DNA of 64,000 bases, from the NCBI GenBank assembly GCA_017447775.1, contig JAFSMU010000004.1, positions 35,096 to 99,095 of the forward strand. Reading direction: 5' to 3'. Positions 1 through 8,036 of the stretch are shown in pieces. Source of the DNA: Clostridia bacterium (lineage in GTDB: Bacteria; Bacillota; Clostridia; Oscillospirales; CAG-272). Below the pieces are notes generated by a model, which was not told the DNA's origin, searched no databases, and worked only from the letters and a program-made list of their open reading frames with translations. The stretch's first letter is position 1. The number at the start of each line of letters is the position of its first letter. A program made the position numbers and the translations under genes.

Positions 1-486
1 CTTGTAAACAACGCTTACAAGGCCGGAGTCCGCGTCTTTGAATACGAAGAAGCTGTGTTCAAGCAGGTTCATCTGCAAAATGGCTTCGTCAACGCTCATC
101 GGGGAGAGCGTGAAGTCCTTGCGGCGCACGTCGAATTCGCCCTCTTCTTTGACGTCATCAAAAGCATCGCCCGCGTCTTTTATGAACGCTCCCTCGCGCA
201 GGCTCTTTTCCAGGCGCGTCTTGTTCTTCCTTATCTGCCGCTCAACAGTGTCAACGGCTTCGTCAATGGCGTGGCTTGCGTCCTCTGCGATAACTTCACT
301 GCGGAAGAAACGCCCGCGGTGAGAGATCGTCAGCTCCAGCTTTTCATTGTCGCGCAGTTTTGACACCGTAACGGAGGCCGCCGTTTCATTTTTGAAGAAT
401 TTGTCAAGCTTTGCGACCTTCTTTTCGATGATAGCGCGCGTTTTGTCGTCAAGCGTTACGCCTCTTAAAAGGATGTTGGTTTTCAT
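1..486 (-). CDS. hpf: Ribosome hibernation promoting factor, long form (3' end outside window)
   Basis: Binds the small ribosomal subunit and pairs 70S ribosomes into inactive 100S dimers in slow growth. The product opens with the S30AE-type domain (KTNILLRGVTLDD) and continues, after an acidic linker, into the C-terminal dimerisation domain (RRKDFTLSPMSVDEA ... FFVFKDADSG ... VVYK), so it is the long form found in Firmicutes. The reading frame is open to the first base of the window at residue 162, so only the last few residues are missing. The ATG at 484-486 has AAAGGCGG seven bases upstream. A TATAAT-like -10 lies at 535-540 on the minus strand. Confidence 0.95.
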   Translation of the reverse strand, partial: MKTNILLRGVTLDDKTRAIIEKKVAKLDKFFKNETAASVTVSKLRDNEKLELTISHRGRFFRSEVIAEDASHAIDEAVDTVERQIRKNKTRLEKSLREGAFIKDAGDAFDDVKEEGEFDVRRKDFTLSPMSVDEAILQMNLLEHSFFVFKDADSGLVSVVYK

Positions 487-602
487 AATACTGACCGCCT
501 TTCACATATATTAAGGATTTCTCCTTACGCTTTAATTATAGCACATATTTGCAAAATAATAAAGGGTTATTTGTAAAAAAATTGTTTATTTTTACCACTG
601 TG

Positions 603-628
603 AAAAAAGTCGGTCATACGACCGACTT
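603..628 (-). terminator. Rho-independent terminator of the lipoprotein gene
   Basis: On the minus strand AAGTCGGTC-gtat-GACCGACTT forms a 9-bp stem followed by a T run. It sits just past the stop codon of the 643-2154 gene. Confidence 0.85.
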
Positions 629-642
629 TATGTTTTATAATG

Positions 643-2154
643 TTACCAGTCAACTCCGGGGATGATCGGATGATCGGGTTCTTCGACCTCTTCAAACTGC
701 GCGTGGTGGAAGTCTTCAAGTTTGCCGTCAACAAGTTTTCCGATATATATATTATTCGATGTTGCACCGAAGGTTCCGTCGGTATACTTTTTATATTGTG
801 TCGCTAATGAAATAAACTCTCCCGTTTCTTCGTTTACATATAAAATCCTATTGCAATGGAGTAGGTCGTCTTGAAAAAGCAATTCTTCCTCGCCTGTTTT
901 TCTGTTGTATCTGACTATCCCGTTTGCTGAATTTATGATTTTTTCCGCTTCGCCCGTTACAATCGATACATAGCTGCCGTATCCGAGAAATACCGATTCT
1001 CCACCCGGATAGTATAAATAATTATTCGTTGCGTATGATGCGTTTCTTTCTATGTCAATTAATTTGTATTCTCCGTTTGGAAAAACTTCAATCTTCTCTC
1101 TTGAAATACGATTACCTTTCTCGTTACGACGACCAATTGTACAAAGTTGTCCGTTTGCTGTATTGCGTATTATGGAAAGAGTGTCATTTTCTCCGAGAAA
1201 CGGAATACTTGTTATATTCAGATTTTGATCGGTAACTACATACTCTGTCTTTTTTGTGTTTGGATTAATTCCGCCAAAACGTATGTATTTTCCTACCGCG
1301 TATTGAAACACAAGACTTTCAAGTCCGAGGTCTTTTGCAAGAGCTTCCATTTCTTCCGAAAGATCGTGAAGTTTTCTTGTTTCAGTGTCAAGCCTGTAAT
1401 TTCTTACAACTCCGTCAGCGTCAAGATGTTCTAAATAAATAGAATTGCCGCCGGAAATAAAAATGGGAAAATAAGTGATATTTCCGTTTACGCGTTTTCT
1501 CGCGTCTGTTCTTGTAAAATCACTCGGAAGCTTCGAGAAAGATACGTCTATCCGGATATCCGTTGCATATTCGTTGCAAGACCATATTTCATCAAAAAAT
1601 GTAAAATAAATTCTTCCGTTGATATAAAGGGGCGGATTTAATGTGTCAGTTCTTGCCCCATTAATTACTTCCAGCATTCTTGCAACGCACGTCGTCCCTA
1701 CGTATTTTTCCCCGTCCCAGATACGTTGATGCTGACAAAGCGGGTCAAAGCAGAACGGGTAAAACTCCCCATCCGCCTTGCTGTAGTAATATACGCCTGC
1801 TTTGTTACCGGCCACTGAATATACACCTAAAAAAATAATTTTCGAGTTCGTTTCAACAAATGTGGTCATGCCTGTATCCGGAGAAAATGAATACCCCGTA
1901 GGCACAAACTCTTTCGGATCATCTATGTTCGTTCCGCCTGTTGTTTCCGTCGGCTCGGTTGTTGCCGATTCGGATGGAGCAGGCTCGCCCGTCGGCTCGC
2001 TCGAGGAGGACGCACCATCAGACGTTGCCGCTTCCGTCGGCGCAGATTCGCTCGGCACGGTGACGCTCGCGCTCGGCGCAGCCTGCTGCCCGCAGGATGA
2101 AAGCGCGAGGATAAGCATTGAAAGAGCGATAAAGAGAGAAATTAGTTTTTTCAT
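643..2154 (-). CDS. Putative lipoprotein of unknown function
   Basis: A 503-residue exported protein. The N-terminus MKKLISLFIALSMLILALSSC is a lipoprotein signal with the lipobox LSSC (Cys21). It is followed by a Ser/Thr/Pro/Glu-rich low-complexity linker to about residue 80. The rest has repeated Tyr/Asn-rich segments (YYYSKADG, NNYLYYPGG) and a DPLCQH cysteine motif, as in Clostridia lipoproteins that look like beta-propellers. No catalytic motif was recognised. It lies 25 bp after the secreted-protein gene at 2180-2710 on the same strand and may be co-transcribed. It is AT-richer than the YhaN gene next door. Function unknown; only the lipoprotein call is firm. Confidence 0.8.
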   Translation of the reverse strand: MKKLISLFIALSMLILALSSCGQQAAPSASVTVPSESAPTEAATSDGASSSSEPTGEPAPSESATTEPTETTGGTNIDDPKEFVPTGYSFSPDTGMTTFVETNSKIIFLGVYSVAGNKAGVYYYSKADGEFYPFCFDPLCQHQRIWDGEKYVGTTCVARMLEVINGARTDTLNPPLYINGRIYFTFFDEIWSCNEYATDIRIDVSFSKLPSDFTRTDARKRVNGNITYFPIFISGGNSIYLEHLDADGVVRNYRLDTETRKLHDLSEEMEALAKDLGLESLVFQYAVGKYIRFGGINPNTKKTEYVVTDQNLNITSIPFLGENDTLSIIRNTANGQLCTIGRRNEKGNRISREKIEVFPNGEYKLIDIERNASYATNNYLYYPGGESVFLGYGSYVSIVTGEAEKIINSANGIVRYNRKTGEEELLFQDDLLHCNRILYVNEETGEFISLATQYKKYTDGTFGATSNNIYIGKLVDGKLEDFHHAQFEEVEEPDHPIIPGVDW

Positions 2155-2179
2155 AAAATGGATCCTTGCTTAAACTTTT

Positions 2180-2710
2180 TTAGGTCCAAAATTGTGCTAT
2201 ACCGTTCGAAAGCACTTCATACGTTGCGCCCGTTGAGCTTGTAATGACAATAAAGTTTTCTGTTGACACATATTGATATGGAACATTGCTTTGGAGTTGA
2301 TGTATATTACTGGCTAAAACAGGATGAACGCTTGATAACGTTCCGCTTCCATAAGTCCACTCTGTTGTCATTTGTTCACTGTAAATTTGAAAAACGGTCA
2401 TAACAGATAAATTAATTGAATAGGACTCTCCAGTGGGCACATAATCCGGATATGGATTTTCTTCATACGGAAATTCATCTTCAAAAAGCTCCTGATCAAA
2501 GAAAGAAACATTTAGTCCCACGTAAAGCGAACCGTCTGTATAAACAACCATTTCTGATTTGCAATCAAATATGTCGTTATTAAATAAAACATATTTGTGC
2601 GCAGTTTGTGTGTACCGTATGTCATCCCTCGCGAACGCACTTACACTCAGCACCGAGAATAAAATTGCTGCTGCCAGCACTACTGTTAAAATTTTTGTGG
2701 TTTTTTTCAT
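2180..2710 (-). CDS. Secreted protein of unknown function
   Basis: A 176-residue product with a Sec signal peptide: KKTTK, then a hydrophobic stretch ending in LSVSAFA, with likely cleavage after AFA around residue 27. The mature part is rich in Tyr, Ser and Thr with no cysteines in a recognisable motif and no enzyme signature. The start is supported by CAGGAG nine bases upstream. The same-strand lipoprotein follows after 25 bp, suggesting a two-gene unit of exported proteins. I do not recognise the family. Confidence 0.7.
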   Translation of the reverse strand: MKKTTKILTVVLAAAILFSVLSVSAFARDDIRYTQTAHKYVLFNNDIFDCKSEMVVYTDGSLYVGLNVSFFDQELFEDEFPYEENPYPDYVPTGESYSINLSVMTVFQIYSEQMTTEWTYGSGTLSSVHPVLASNIHQLQSNVPYQYVSTENFIVITSSTGATYEVLSNGIAQFWT

Positions 2711-2881
2711 TGGTTTTTTCTCCTGAATTTTTTTTAATTTTTTTGAGAGATTTTTCCTCTCTATATAAATAACCCCCTTTTTGGCAAAAATACGACAAAA
2801 AAATCAAAAAAAGTCAAAATTTTTTTCTCTCATGTTATAGAGCCGGAGGAAAACGGTGTTTTTCTTCAAAAATCTAACTTT

Positions 2882-5197
2882 TTATATCGTAAAATACGTA
2901 TATTCACCGATGGTTTTCATCAGTTTTTCTTCTCTGCCGTGGCAGGTGAAGAGCAGGCTTTGCGTGCCGTGCTCGCCGAACTCGCACAAAAGTTTGAGCG
3001 ATCTTGTCATTCTGTCGTTGTCCATTCGCATAAAGCTTTCGTCGAAGATAAACGGCGGTATCGCCTTTTTATACAGCACGTCGATAAGCGCCACGCGCAG
3101 ACTTATGTACGCAATGTCCGACGTGCCTGCGCTGAGATATTCAACGCTGTGCGTCGCGGCGTCGGAAACAAACGTCATGCCAAGCTCTGAATTTACGCCG
3201 AGCGACTCATATTTTCCGCCGGAAAGCTCCGCCATTATCGCGCTCGCGCCTTTGGCTATCTTCGGCGCAAGGCCGCGGCGAAGATTTGACGACGCATTTG
3301 TCATCGCGTCGATCGCAAGCGCGATCGCGTCGTATTTTTCGGTAAGATCGGCAAGCTCGCCGTCGATCTCCGTCTTTTTGGCGGCGATATCGGCAGGGCG
3401 GATGTTCACCGCGGTGAGCGCGGCAAGCTGTTTTTCCATTCCGTGTATTTTTTCGGTGATCGACTCTATCGAGGCGCTCGCGTAATCGTAATCGCGGCGG
3501 CGGGATTTGAAGTCGTAAGACTCCATCGCCTCCTCGTCGAATTCCGTCGTGCAGGCGCTCTTTATAAAGCTTTCTTCATACGGCCCGAGAGCCTTTTCTA
3601 TCTCGACGCAGCGAGCTTCGCTCTCGCTTTTTTTCATTTCAAGCTCGCCGAGGGCGCGCTGCTGTTCGCGGCATATCTCAAGCGCCGCGTCGACAGACGC
3701 AACGGTGTTTTTTTCTATGGTGAAGTTTGCCGCTTCAAGCTCCGTTATTATCTCGCGGTTGACAAGATCAAGCGAATCTGACGCCGACTTGAACGCGCCG
3801 TCTGCCGCATCTCTTTCGTCGGCGATATATGAAAGTACCGTTTCGTCTTTTGACGCCGCGCGTTTCAGCTCGTCAAGCTCGGGGTACGTTTCGCACCCAA
3901 ACGTGCGGCAGATCTGTTTCAGCTCCGTTTTGGGATCGCCGCTTTTTGCTATCGAAACGGCGAACACAACGAACCCCGCTATGCAAAGCGCGCCGCAAAC
4001 AATGGCTATCGGCACCGAGGAGGGAAGCACCCCCGTCGCTCCGAGGAACACGGCGACTATCGCGAGAATTGCGAACAGCGCCGCCGAAACCGCGGATATC
4101 TTCTTCATCAGCGAATACTTTCTCACCTTTGCGTCAAGCTCCGCCGCAGATGAGATCATCGCGTCGCGCTCGCTGTCGTCGCGCCCGAATTTTTCGTAAA
4201 TATCGAGCTTTTCGCTCATATCAAGCACGCGCTGTTTTGCCGCGTCGTAGCGTTTTTTCGCCTCGCTGAGCCTTGCTTCCGCGACGGAAAGGGAAGACTT
4301 CAACCCTTCAAGATGCGATATGTACTCATCCGAATAAACGGGCGCGTTGCCGAATCCCTCGGCGAAGCGCAGCTCTTCTATCTCCTTGCCGAGCTGCTTT
4401 TGGATCCCGAGCTCTTCCTTGTAGCGCAGGTACGACTTTTTGACGGTGTACGCCTCGTATTTGTCAAGCTCAGCTTTTATGACGTCGGCGGACTGCTTTG
4501 CCGTTTCGAGCTTTTTGCCGAGCTGACGCACGGTGCCTTCAAGATAAATTACTTCGCCGCCCGCCTGCTGAGCCTGTTCGAGCGCCTCGCCGAGCTGAGC
4601 CGACTGTGCGCCAAGCTCGTATATCTTGCCGCCCTTTTTGTTTGCGTGAAGCAGGTAAATGCGCGGACGGCTGAGCTTTTCAAGCGCCTTTTTGGTATTC
4701 AAACTCTCACTTCCGGAGAAAAGAATATTCTCCGCCGCCTCCGCAAGCGACTTGTCGCCCGTTTTCGTGCCGTCGATCTGGCGGATATAAACCGTGCTGT
4801 CAAACACCTCGGCGGGAACGCCGAAAAATATCTCGCCCGGGCACTCGTTTTTGCGGAGAAGCTCGCCCGACAGCGCGTCAAAAACGCCCACCTTGTCGGT
4901 GAACTTCGGCTTTCCGTCGGCGCCGCTTGAAAGTATCGACTCGCGCTCAACGCGGTACCGCTTGCCGCCCTCCGTGAATACGATCGCTCCGCGCGCGATA
5001 GACGTGCGCCAGCTTATGTATCTGTACCTTTCGTCAAGGCTTTTCGGCAGCCCGTAAAATACGAATTTGATAAAGTTGCATATCGTCGTCTTGCCCGATT
5101 CGTTGCCCCCGCGGATGATGTTCACTCCGTCGGATAGGTCGAGCGTCATATTGTCGAGTTTGCCAAACGAGGCAATTTCAAGTTTTTCAAGCTTCAT
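2882..5197 (-). CDS. YhaN-like SMC/Rad50-type AAA ATPase
   Basis: A 771-residue ATPase of the SbcC/Rad50/YhaN class. Walker A is GGNESGKTT near residue 37. A long coiled coil occupies about 180-340 and two adjacent membrane-like segments lie near 370-430 (SAALFAILAIVAVFLGA, IAIVCGALCIAGFVVFAVS). A second coiled coil follows, then an ABC signature-like LSAGTSD and Walker B FIFDES near the C-terminus. The inner membrane pair is a YhaN feature. I chose the ATG at 5195-5197 because GGAGGA lies six bases upstream; a start 21 bases earlier would lack this. It overlaps the yqeG-like gene by 11 bp. The usual partner, a YhaO/SbcD-type nuclease, is not in the window. Confidence 0.85.
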   Translation of the reverse strand: MKLEKLEIASFGKLDNMTLDLSDGVNIIRGGNESGKTTICNFIKFVFYGLPKSLDERYRYISWRTSIARGAIVFTEGGKRYRVERESILSSGADGKPKFTDKVGVFDALSGELLRKNECPGEIFFGVPAEVFDSTVYIRQIDGTKTGDKSLAEAAENILFSGSESLNTKKALEKLSRPRIYLLHANKKGGKIYELGAQSAQLGEALEQAQQAGGEVIYLEGTVRQLGKKLETAKQSADVIKAELDKYEAYTVKKSYLRYKEELGIQKQLGKEIEELRFAEGFGNAPVYSDEYISHLEGLKSSLSVAEARLSEAKKRYDAAKQRVLDMSEKLDIYEKFGRDDSERDAMISSAAELDAKVRKYSLMKKISAVSAALFAILAIVAVFLGATGVLPSSVPIAIVCGALCIAGFVVFAVSIAKSGDPKTELKQICRTFGCETYPELDELKRAASKDETVLSYIADERDAADGAFKSASDSLDLVNREIITELEAANFTIEKNTVASVDAALEICREQQRALGELEMKKSESEARCVEIEKALGPYEESFIKSACTTEFDEEAMESYDFKSRRRDYDYASASIESITEKIHGMEKQLAALTAVNIRPADIAAKKTEIDGELADLTEKYDAIALAIDAMTNASSNLRRGLAPKIAKGASAIMAELSGGKYESLGVNSELGMTFVSDAATHSVEYLSAGTSDIAYISLRVALIDVLYKKAIPPFIFDESFMRMDNDRMTRSLKLLCEFGEHGTQSLLFTCHGREEKLMKTIGEYTYFTI

Positions 5198-5714
5198 TTT
5201 TGTCCTCCGAAAATTCATCTGGATGATGCTTTTTGTATGATCTTATTATCGGTTTTTCAAGCAAACGCTTGAATTTTATAAACGCGTTCTCCCGCCCGCC
5301 GAGCGAGTCTACAAGGTACGAAACGGCGCCGCCGAGGTTGGCGCATAAAACGTCGGTGAATATCTGATCTCCGACGACGGCGACCTCTCTCGGCAAAATT
5401 CCCCACCGCTTGCACGATAGCTTTATGCATTTCGAGCCGGGCTTTCCGCTTTTGTAAGTGAAGAACACGTCAAGCCCGCGGCAGAACTCCTCAACGCGCG
5501 CGCGGTCGTTGTTTGAGGCGATCGTGACCCCCACCCCGTGCGAGCGCATAAGGTTTATCCACTCGACGACCTTGTCCGTCGGGCGCGGCGTTTGATACGT
5601 TACAAGCGTGTTGTCAATATCAAGCACGAGCGCGCGCACGCCGACTGTGTGGAGAAACTCCGGCGTTATGTCGTATATCGAGTGAAAGTGCTTTTTCGGC
5701 GAAAATAATGCCAT
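5187..5714 (-). CDS. yqeG: YqeG-family HAD phosphatase
   Basis: A 175-residue HAD-superfamily (subclass IIIA) phosphatase. Motif I is LDIDNTLV near residue 31, motif II TIASNN near 64, the motif III lysine is in SGKPG, and motif IV is VGDQIFTDV. These match YqeG, a small phosphatase conserved in Firmicutes, often near genes for ribosome assembly or shikimate metabolism. Its 3' end overlaps the YhaN-like ATPase start, so the two are translationally coupled. The substrate cannot be told from the sequence. Confidence 0.88.
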   Translation of the reverse strand: MALFSPKKHFHSIYDITPEFLHTVGVRALVLDIDNTLVTYQTPRPTDKVVEWINLMRSHGVGVTIASNNDRARVEEFCRGLDVFFTYKSGKPGSKCIKLSCKRWGILPREVAVVGDQIFTDVLCANLGGAVSYLVDSLGGRENAFIKFKRLLEKPIIRSYKKHHPDEFSEDKNEA

Positions 5715-5778
5715 AACGCCCTCCTAAATAATGTATATATTTATTTTATCATAAAAGATAAAATCTTACAAGGGCAAA

Positions 5779-5824
5779 ATGAAAATCATTTGCGCTTTTC
5801 TTTTCTTCGCGCAAATGATTTTGT
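5779..5824 (-). terminator. Terminator of the membrane protein gene
   Basis: AAAATCATTTGCGC and GCGCAAATGATTTT form a perfect 14-bp stem just past the stop of the minus-strand gene 5831-7294. The loop is T/C-rich. Confidence 0.7.
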
Positions 5825-5830
5825 AGGCCA

Positions 5831-7294
5831 TTATGGAAATTCATACCGTATCACCGTGTCGTTTGGCAAGCCGTACGCTGATTTGAACCAGTACTGGTGA
5901 TACGCGTTGTCATACGGTAAAACGTATCGGCAATCTTCAACAGGCATAAAGTAGTAAACGAGCTCGCCTCCGTTTTCCTTGCAGATGCTCACATTTTGCA
6001 TATTATACGTTTGTATATTACGGTTTTTCGCATATCCTATTATCCACGGCGCGCAAAGTCCCGCAACGGCGACAAGCGCCGCTATGACGCACACCGACGC
6101 CAAAGCCGGAACGCGCTGGTTTAACCGGCGCAAAAGGAACACCCCGTCCCGCGCCGCCGGAATGAATATCAGCACAACGGAGCAAAGCACCGTCCGCGCG
6201 CCGTAAAGCGGGGAGATCAGCATCGCCCCTTGAAGCACCGCCGGAACAAGCGTAAAGAACACGCCGTCGGCGTCGCCCGCGCGCAAAGCGGGAAGCGATA
6301 GAATTATGTCAAACGCAAAGCAAATTGCGCTCACTGCCGCCGCCGCGACGGCTATCGCCATAACCCCGCCGATATGAACGTGGATCATCACAAGTATCGC
6401 CGCTAAAATATCCGCCGCGCCGAGAAATACCGCCGCGCGCTTTTTTGATATCAGCCGCCGCACGCCGCCGAATACGAAGTACGCCGCAAGCACGTCGGCA
6501 GAGCCGCGCCGCGACAAAATCGTCGACGCAAGAGGCTTTATGTTCGATATTATACGTTTGTATAACGGCATTTGATAGAATTCGGGGTAGTAAGTCGTCC
6601 TCACGGAATTGCCGGGCGCAAGGAACAAAAACGCAAATCCCGCAAGCGAGAATAAAACGCATAAAATCAAGGCGGCGCGCGGCTTTATCTTGTTTAATAC
6701 AGATGTATAAATTATCAGTCCCGTGATTATCAGCGCCGCAAACGCGCACTGCTCTATCATCGACGAAGCGAAAAACGCAAGCACAAACGCGCCTGCGGGC
6801 AGTCTTTTCGTTTTTGTGAATTTTTTATATACAAGATAGTACCAAAGCAGTATCGGCAAGGGAAGAACGTAGTTCATCGCGCCCGTCACCCACAAAAACG
6901 TTTCGTTTGCCATACGCACGTCGATCAGCGCAAAAAGCAGGGAGCTTAAAACAAGCGCCGCGGGGAACTTTTCAGACTTTCTCTCCCCGCCGACAGATAC
7001 AAGCGCCGTCAGCCAGACGATGGAGCCGATAAGAGCGACGCCGACAAATTTCCACACCGTAAGGCTTCTGTCGAAAAGGATAAGCTCATCTATCAGGTGA
7101 ACGATGGCGCGCCCGTTCACCTCAAGATAATGCGAAGCGTTCAGCTTTACAAAGTTGCTGAAACCGCCCGAGAGGAACGTCATATAATAGTAATCGTCGC
7201 CAAACGGAACAACGCAGAAAACGAGCGCCGCCTCAAGCGCAAGAAACGCCGCAAAAAACAAAAAATGATAGTTTTTCTTTATAAACGCGCCCAT
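5831..7294 (-). CDS. Multi-pass membrane protein, DUF6056-like
   Basis: A 487-residue protein with about ten to twelve hydrophobic helices. Motifs PFGDDYYYMTF near the first loop and FLWVTGAMNYVLPLP around residue 150 match DUF6056-type membrane proteins, which resemble glycosyltransferase-C or GtrII-like enzymes acting on cell-surface polymers. The frame can be opened 58 codons further upstream, but the ATG at 7292-7294 has AGGAGGCGGG just before it and starts at the first membrane helix. Three copies of a TATACnnnnGTATA motif lie inside the gene. Catalytic role is inference only. Confidence 0.75.
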   Translation of the reverse strand: MGAFIKKNYHFLFFAAFLALEAALVFCVVPFGDDYYYMTFLSGGFSNFVKLNASHYLEVNGRAIVHLIDELILFDRSLTVWKFVGVALIGSIVWLTALVSVGGERKSEKFPAALVLSSLLFALIDVRMANETFLWVTGAMNYVLPLPILLWYYLVYKKFTKTKRLPAGAFVLAFFASSMIEQCAFAALIITGLIIYTSVLNKIKPRAALILCVLFSLAGFAFLFLAPGNSVRTTYYPEFYQMPLYKRIISNIKPLASTILSRRGSADVLAAYFVFGGVRRLISKKRAAVFLGAADILAAILVMIHVHIGGVMAIAVAAAAVSAICFAFDIILSLPALRAGDADGVFFTLVPAVLQGAMLISPLYGARTVLCSVVLIFIPAARDGVFLLRRLNQRVPALASVCVIAALVAVAGLCAPWIIGYAKNRNIQTYNMQNVSICKENGGELVYYFMPVEDCRYVLPYDNAYHQYWFKSAYGLPNDTVIRYEFP

Positions 7295-7316
7295 TTTCCC
7301 GCCTCCTCTCGCTGTT

Positions 7317-7345
7317 ACTATACCATATTTTAGCGCGTATTGCAA
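7317..7345 (-). promoter_or_regulatory. Promoter of the DUF6056-like gene
   Basis: Minus-strand TTGCAA (7340-7345), 17-bp spacer, TATAGT (7317-7322). It diverges from the arsR promoter 40 bp away. Confidence 0.65.
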
Positions 7346-7385
7346 ATATTTATTTTCTATATTATAAAAAAATCGCAAAAATATA

Positions 7386-7414
7386 TTGACAAATGCCCGA
7401 CGCTTGCATATAAT
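7386..7414 (+). promoter_or_regulatory. arsR-type operon promoter
   Basis: TTGACA (7386-7391), 17-bp spacer, TATAAT (7409-7414): a consensus sigma-A promoter. The operator at 7419-7436 lies immediately downstream, where a bound repressor would block initiation. Confidence 0.9.
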
Positions 7415-7418
7415 AACA

Positions 7419-7436
7419 ATTGAACAATTATTCAAT
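7419..7436 (+). promoter_or_regulatory. ArsR/SmtB-type metal operator
   Basis: ATTGAACAATTATTCAAT is an 18-bp palindrome with one mismatched pair. It matches the TGAACA-nn-TGTTCA style of SmtB, CadC and CzrA sites. It overlaps the expected transcription start of the operon whose first gene is an ArsR-family repressor, so autoregulation is likely. Confidence 0.85.
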
Positions 7437-7457
7437 CGTTTCAAAGGAGGGCAGAAA

Positions 7458-7820
7458 ATGAAAGACATCCCGCACTGCGAGGAGCATCACGAGCATAGCG
7501 TAAAAATAAGCGCCGTCGAAAAAATACTTCCACGCGAGGATGAGCTGTACGACCTTGCCGAGCTGTTCGGCATATTCGGCGACACGACGCGCATCCGCAT
7601 ACTGTACGTTCTGTTTGAAGCCGAGGCGTGCGTTTGCGACATCGCGCAGATACTCGGCATGACCGATTCGGCTATTTCGCACCAGCTTCGCATACTCAAA
7701 GGCGCGCGCCTTGTAAAATTCCGCCGCGAAGGGAAGACAGTTTACTACTCTCTCGCGGACGATCACGTAAAAACGATACTCGGAATGGGTATGGAACACA
7801 TAAAGGAGAAAAAACAATGA
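7458..7820 (+). CDS. ArsR/SmtB-family metal-sensing repressor
   Basis: A 120-residue winged-helix repressor that would release DNA on binding Zn, Cd or Pb. The recognition helix region is DSAISHQLRILKGARLV. Two metal sites are visible. Cys58-Val-Cys60 with Cys7 gives a CadC-like alpha3N site. Asp101, His103, His114 and Glu117 reproduce the SmtB/CzrA alpha5 site exactly (DxH-x10-HxxE). The ATG at 7458 has GGAGGG upstream; the frame opens 24 codons earlier, but that would start inside the promoter and operator. The stop overlaps the next gene's ATG (ATGA). It heads the metal-efflux operon. Confidence 0.93.
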   Translation: MKDIPHCEEHHEHSVKISAVEKILPREDELYDLAELFGIFGDTTRIRILYVLFEAEACVCDIAQILGMTDSAISHQLRILKGARLVKFRREGKTVYYSLADDHVKTILGMGMEHIKEKKQ

Positions 7821-8035
7821 AAAAAACTTTTGAACTCGAAGACCTTGACTGCGCCGTATGCGCGGCAAAAATGGAAGACGCGATAAAGAAGATCGACGGA
7901 GTTAACGACGCCACCGTCAGCTTTATGGCGCAGAAAATGACAGTTGACGCTGATGACGACAAGTTTGACGATATTATGAAAAAGGTAGTCAAAGCATGCA
8001 AAAAGGTAGAGCCTGACTGCCGCATCAAGATCTGA
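7817..8035 (+). CDS. Free-standing HMA-domain metallochaperone
   Basis: A 72-residue heavy-metal-associated domain protein with the fold's LDCAVCAAKME motif. The metal-binding pair is Cys-x-x-Cys within DCAVC, preceded by Asp as in Zn/Cd/Pb HMA domains. It lies between the repressor (4-bp overlap) and the P-type ATPase (1-bp gap). The ATPase itself has no N-terminal HMA domain, so this small protein probably supplies that function in trans. GGAG precedes the ATG. Confidence 0.9.
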   Translation: MKKTFELEDLDCAVCAAKMEDAIKKIDGVNDATVSFMAQKMTVDADDDKFDDIMKKVVKACKKVEPDCRIKI

Positions 8036-8036
8036 T

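Noticed and set aside
2856..5057. Long plus-strand open frames opposite the YhaN-like gene
   Set aside because: Their proteins are low-complexity Arg/Ala/Ser mixtures with no ribosome sites; they arise from codon bias of the minus-strand gene.
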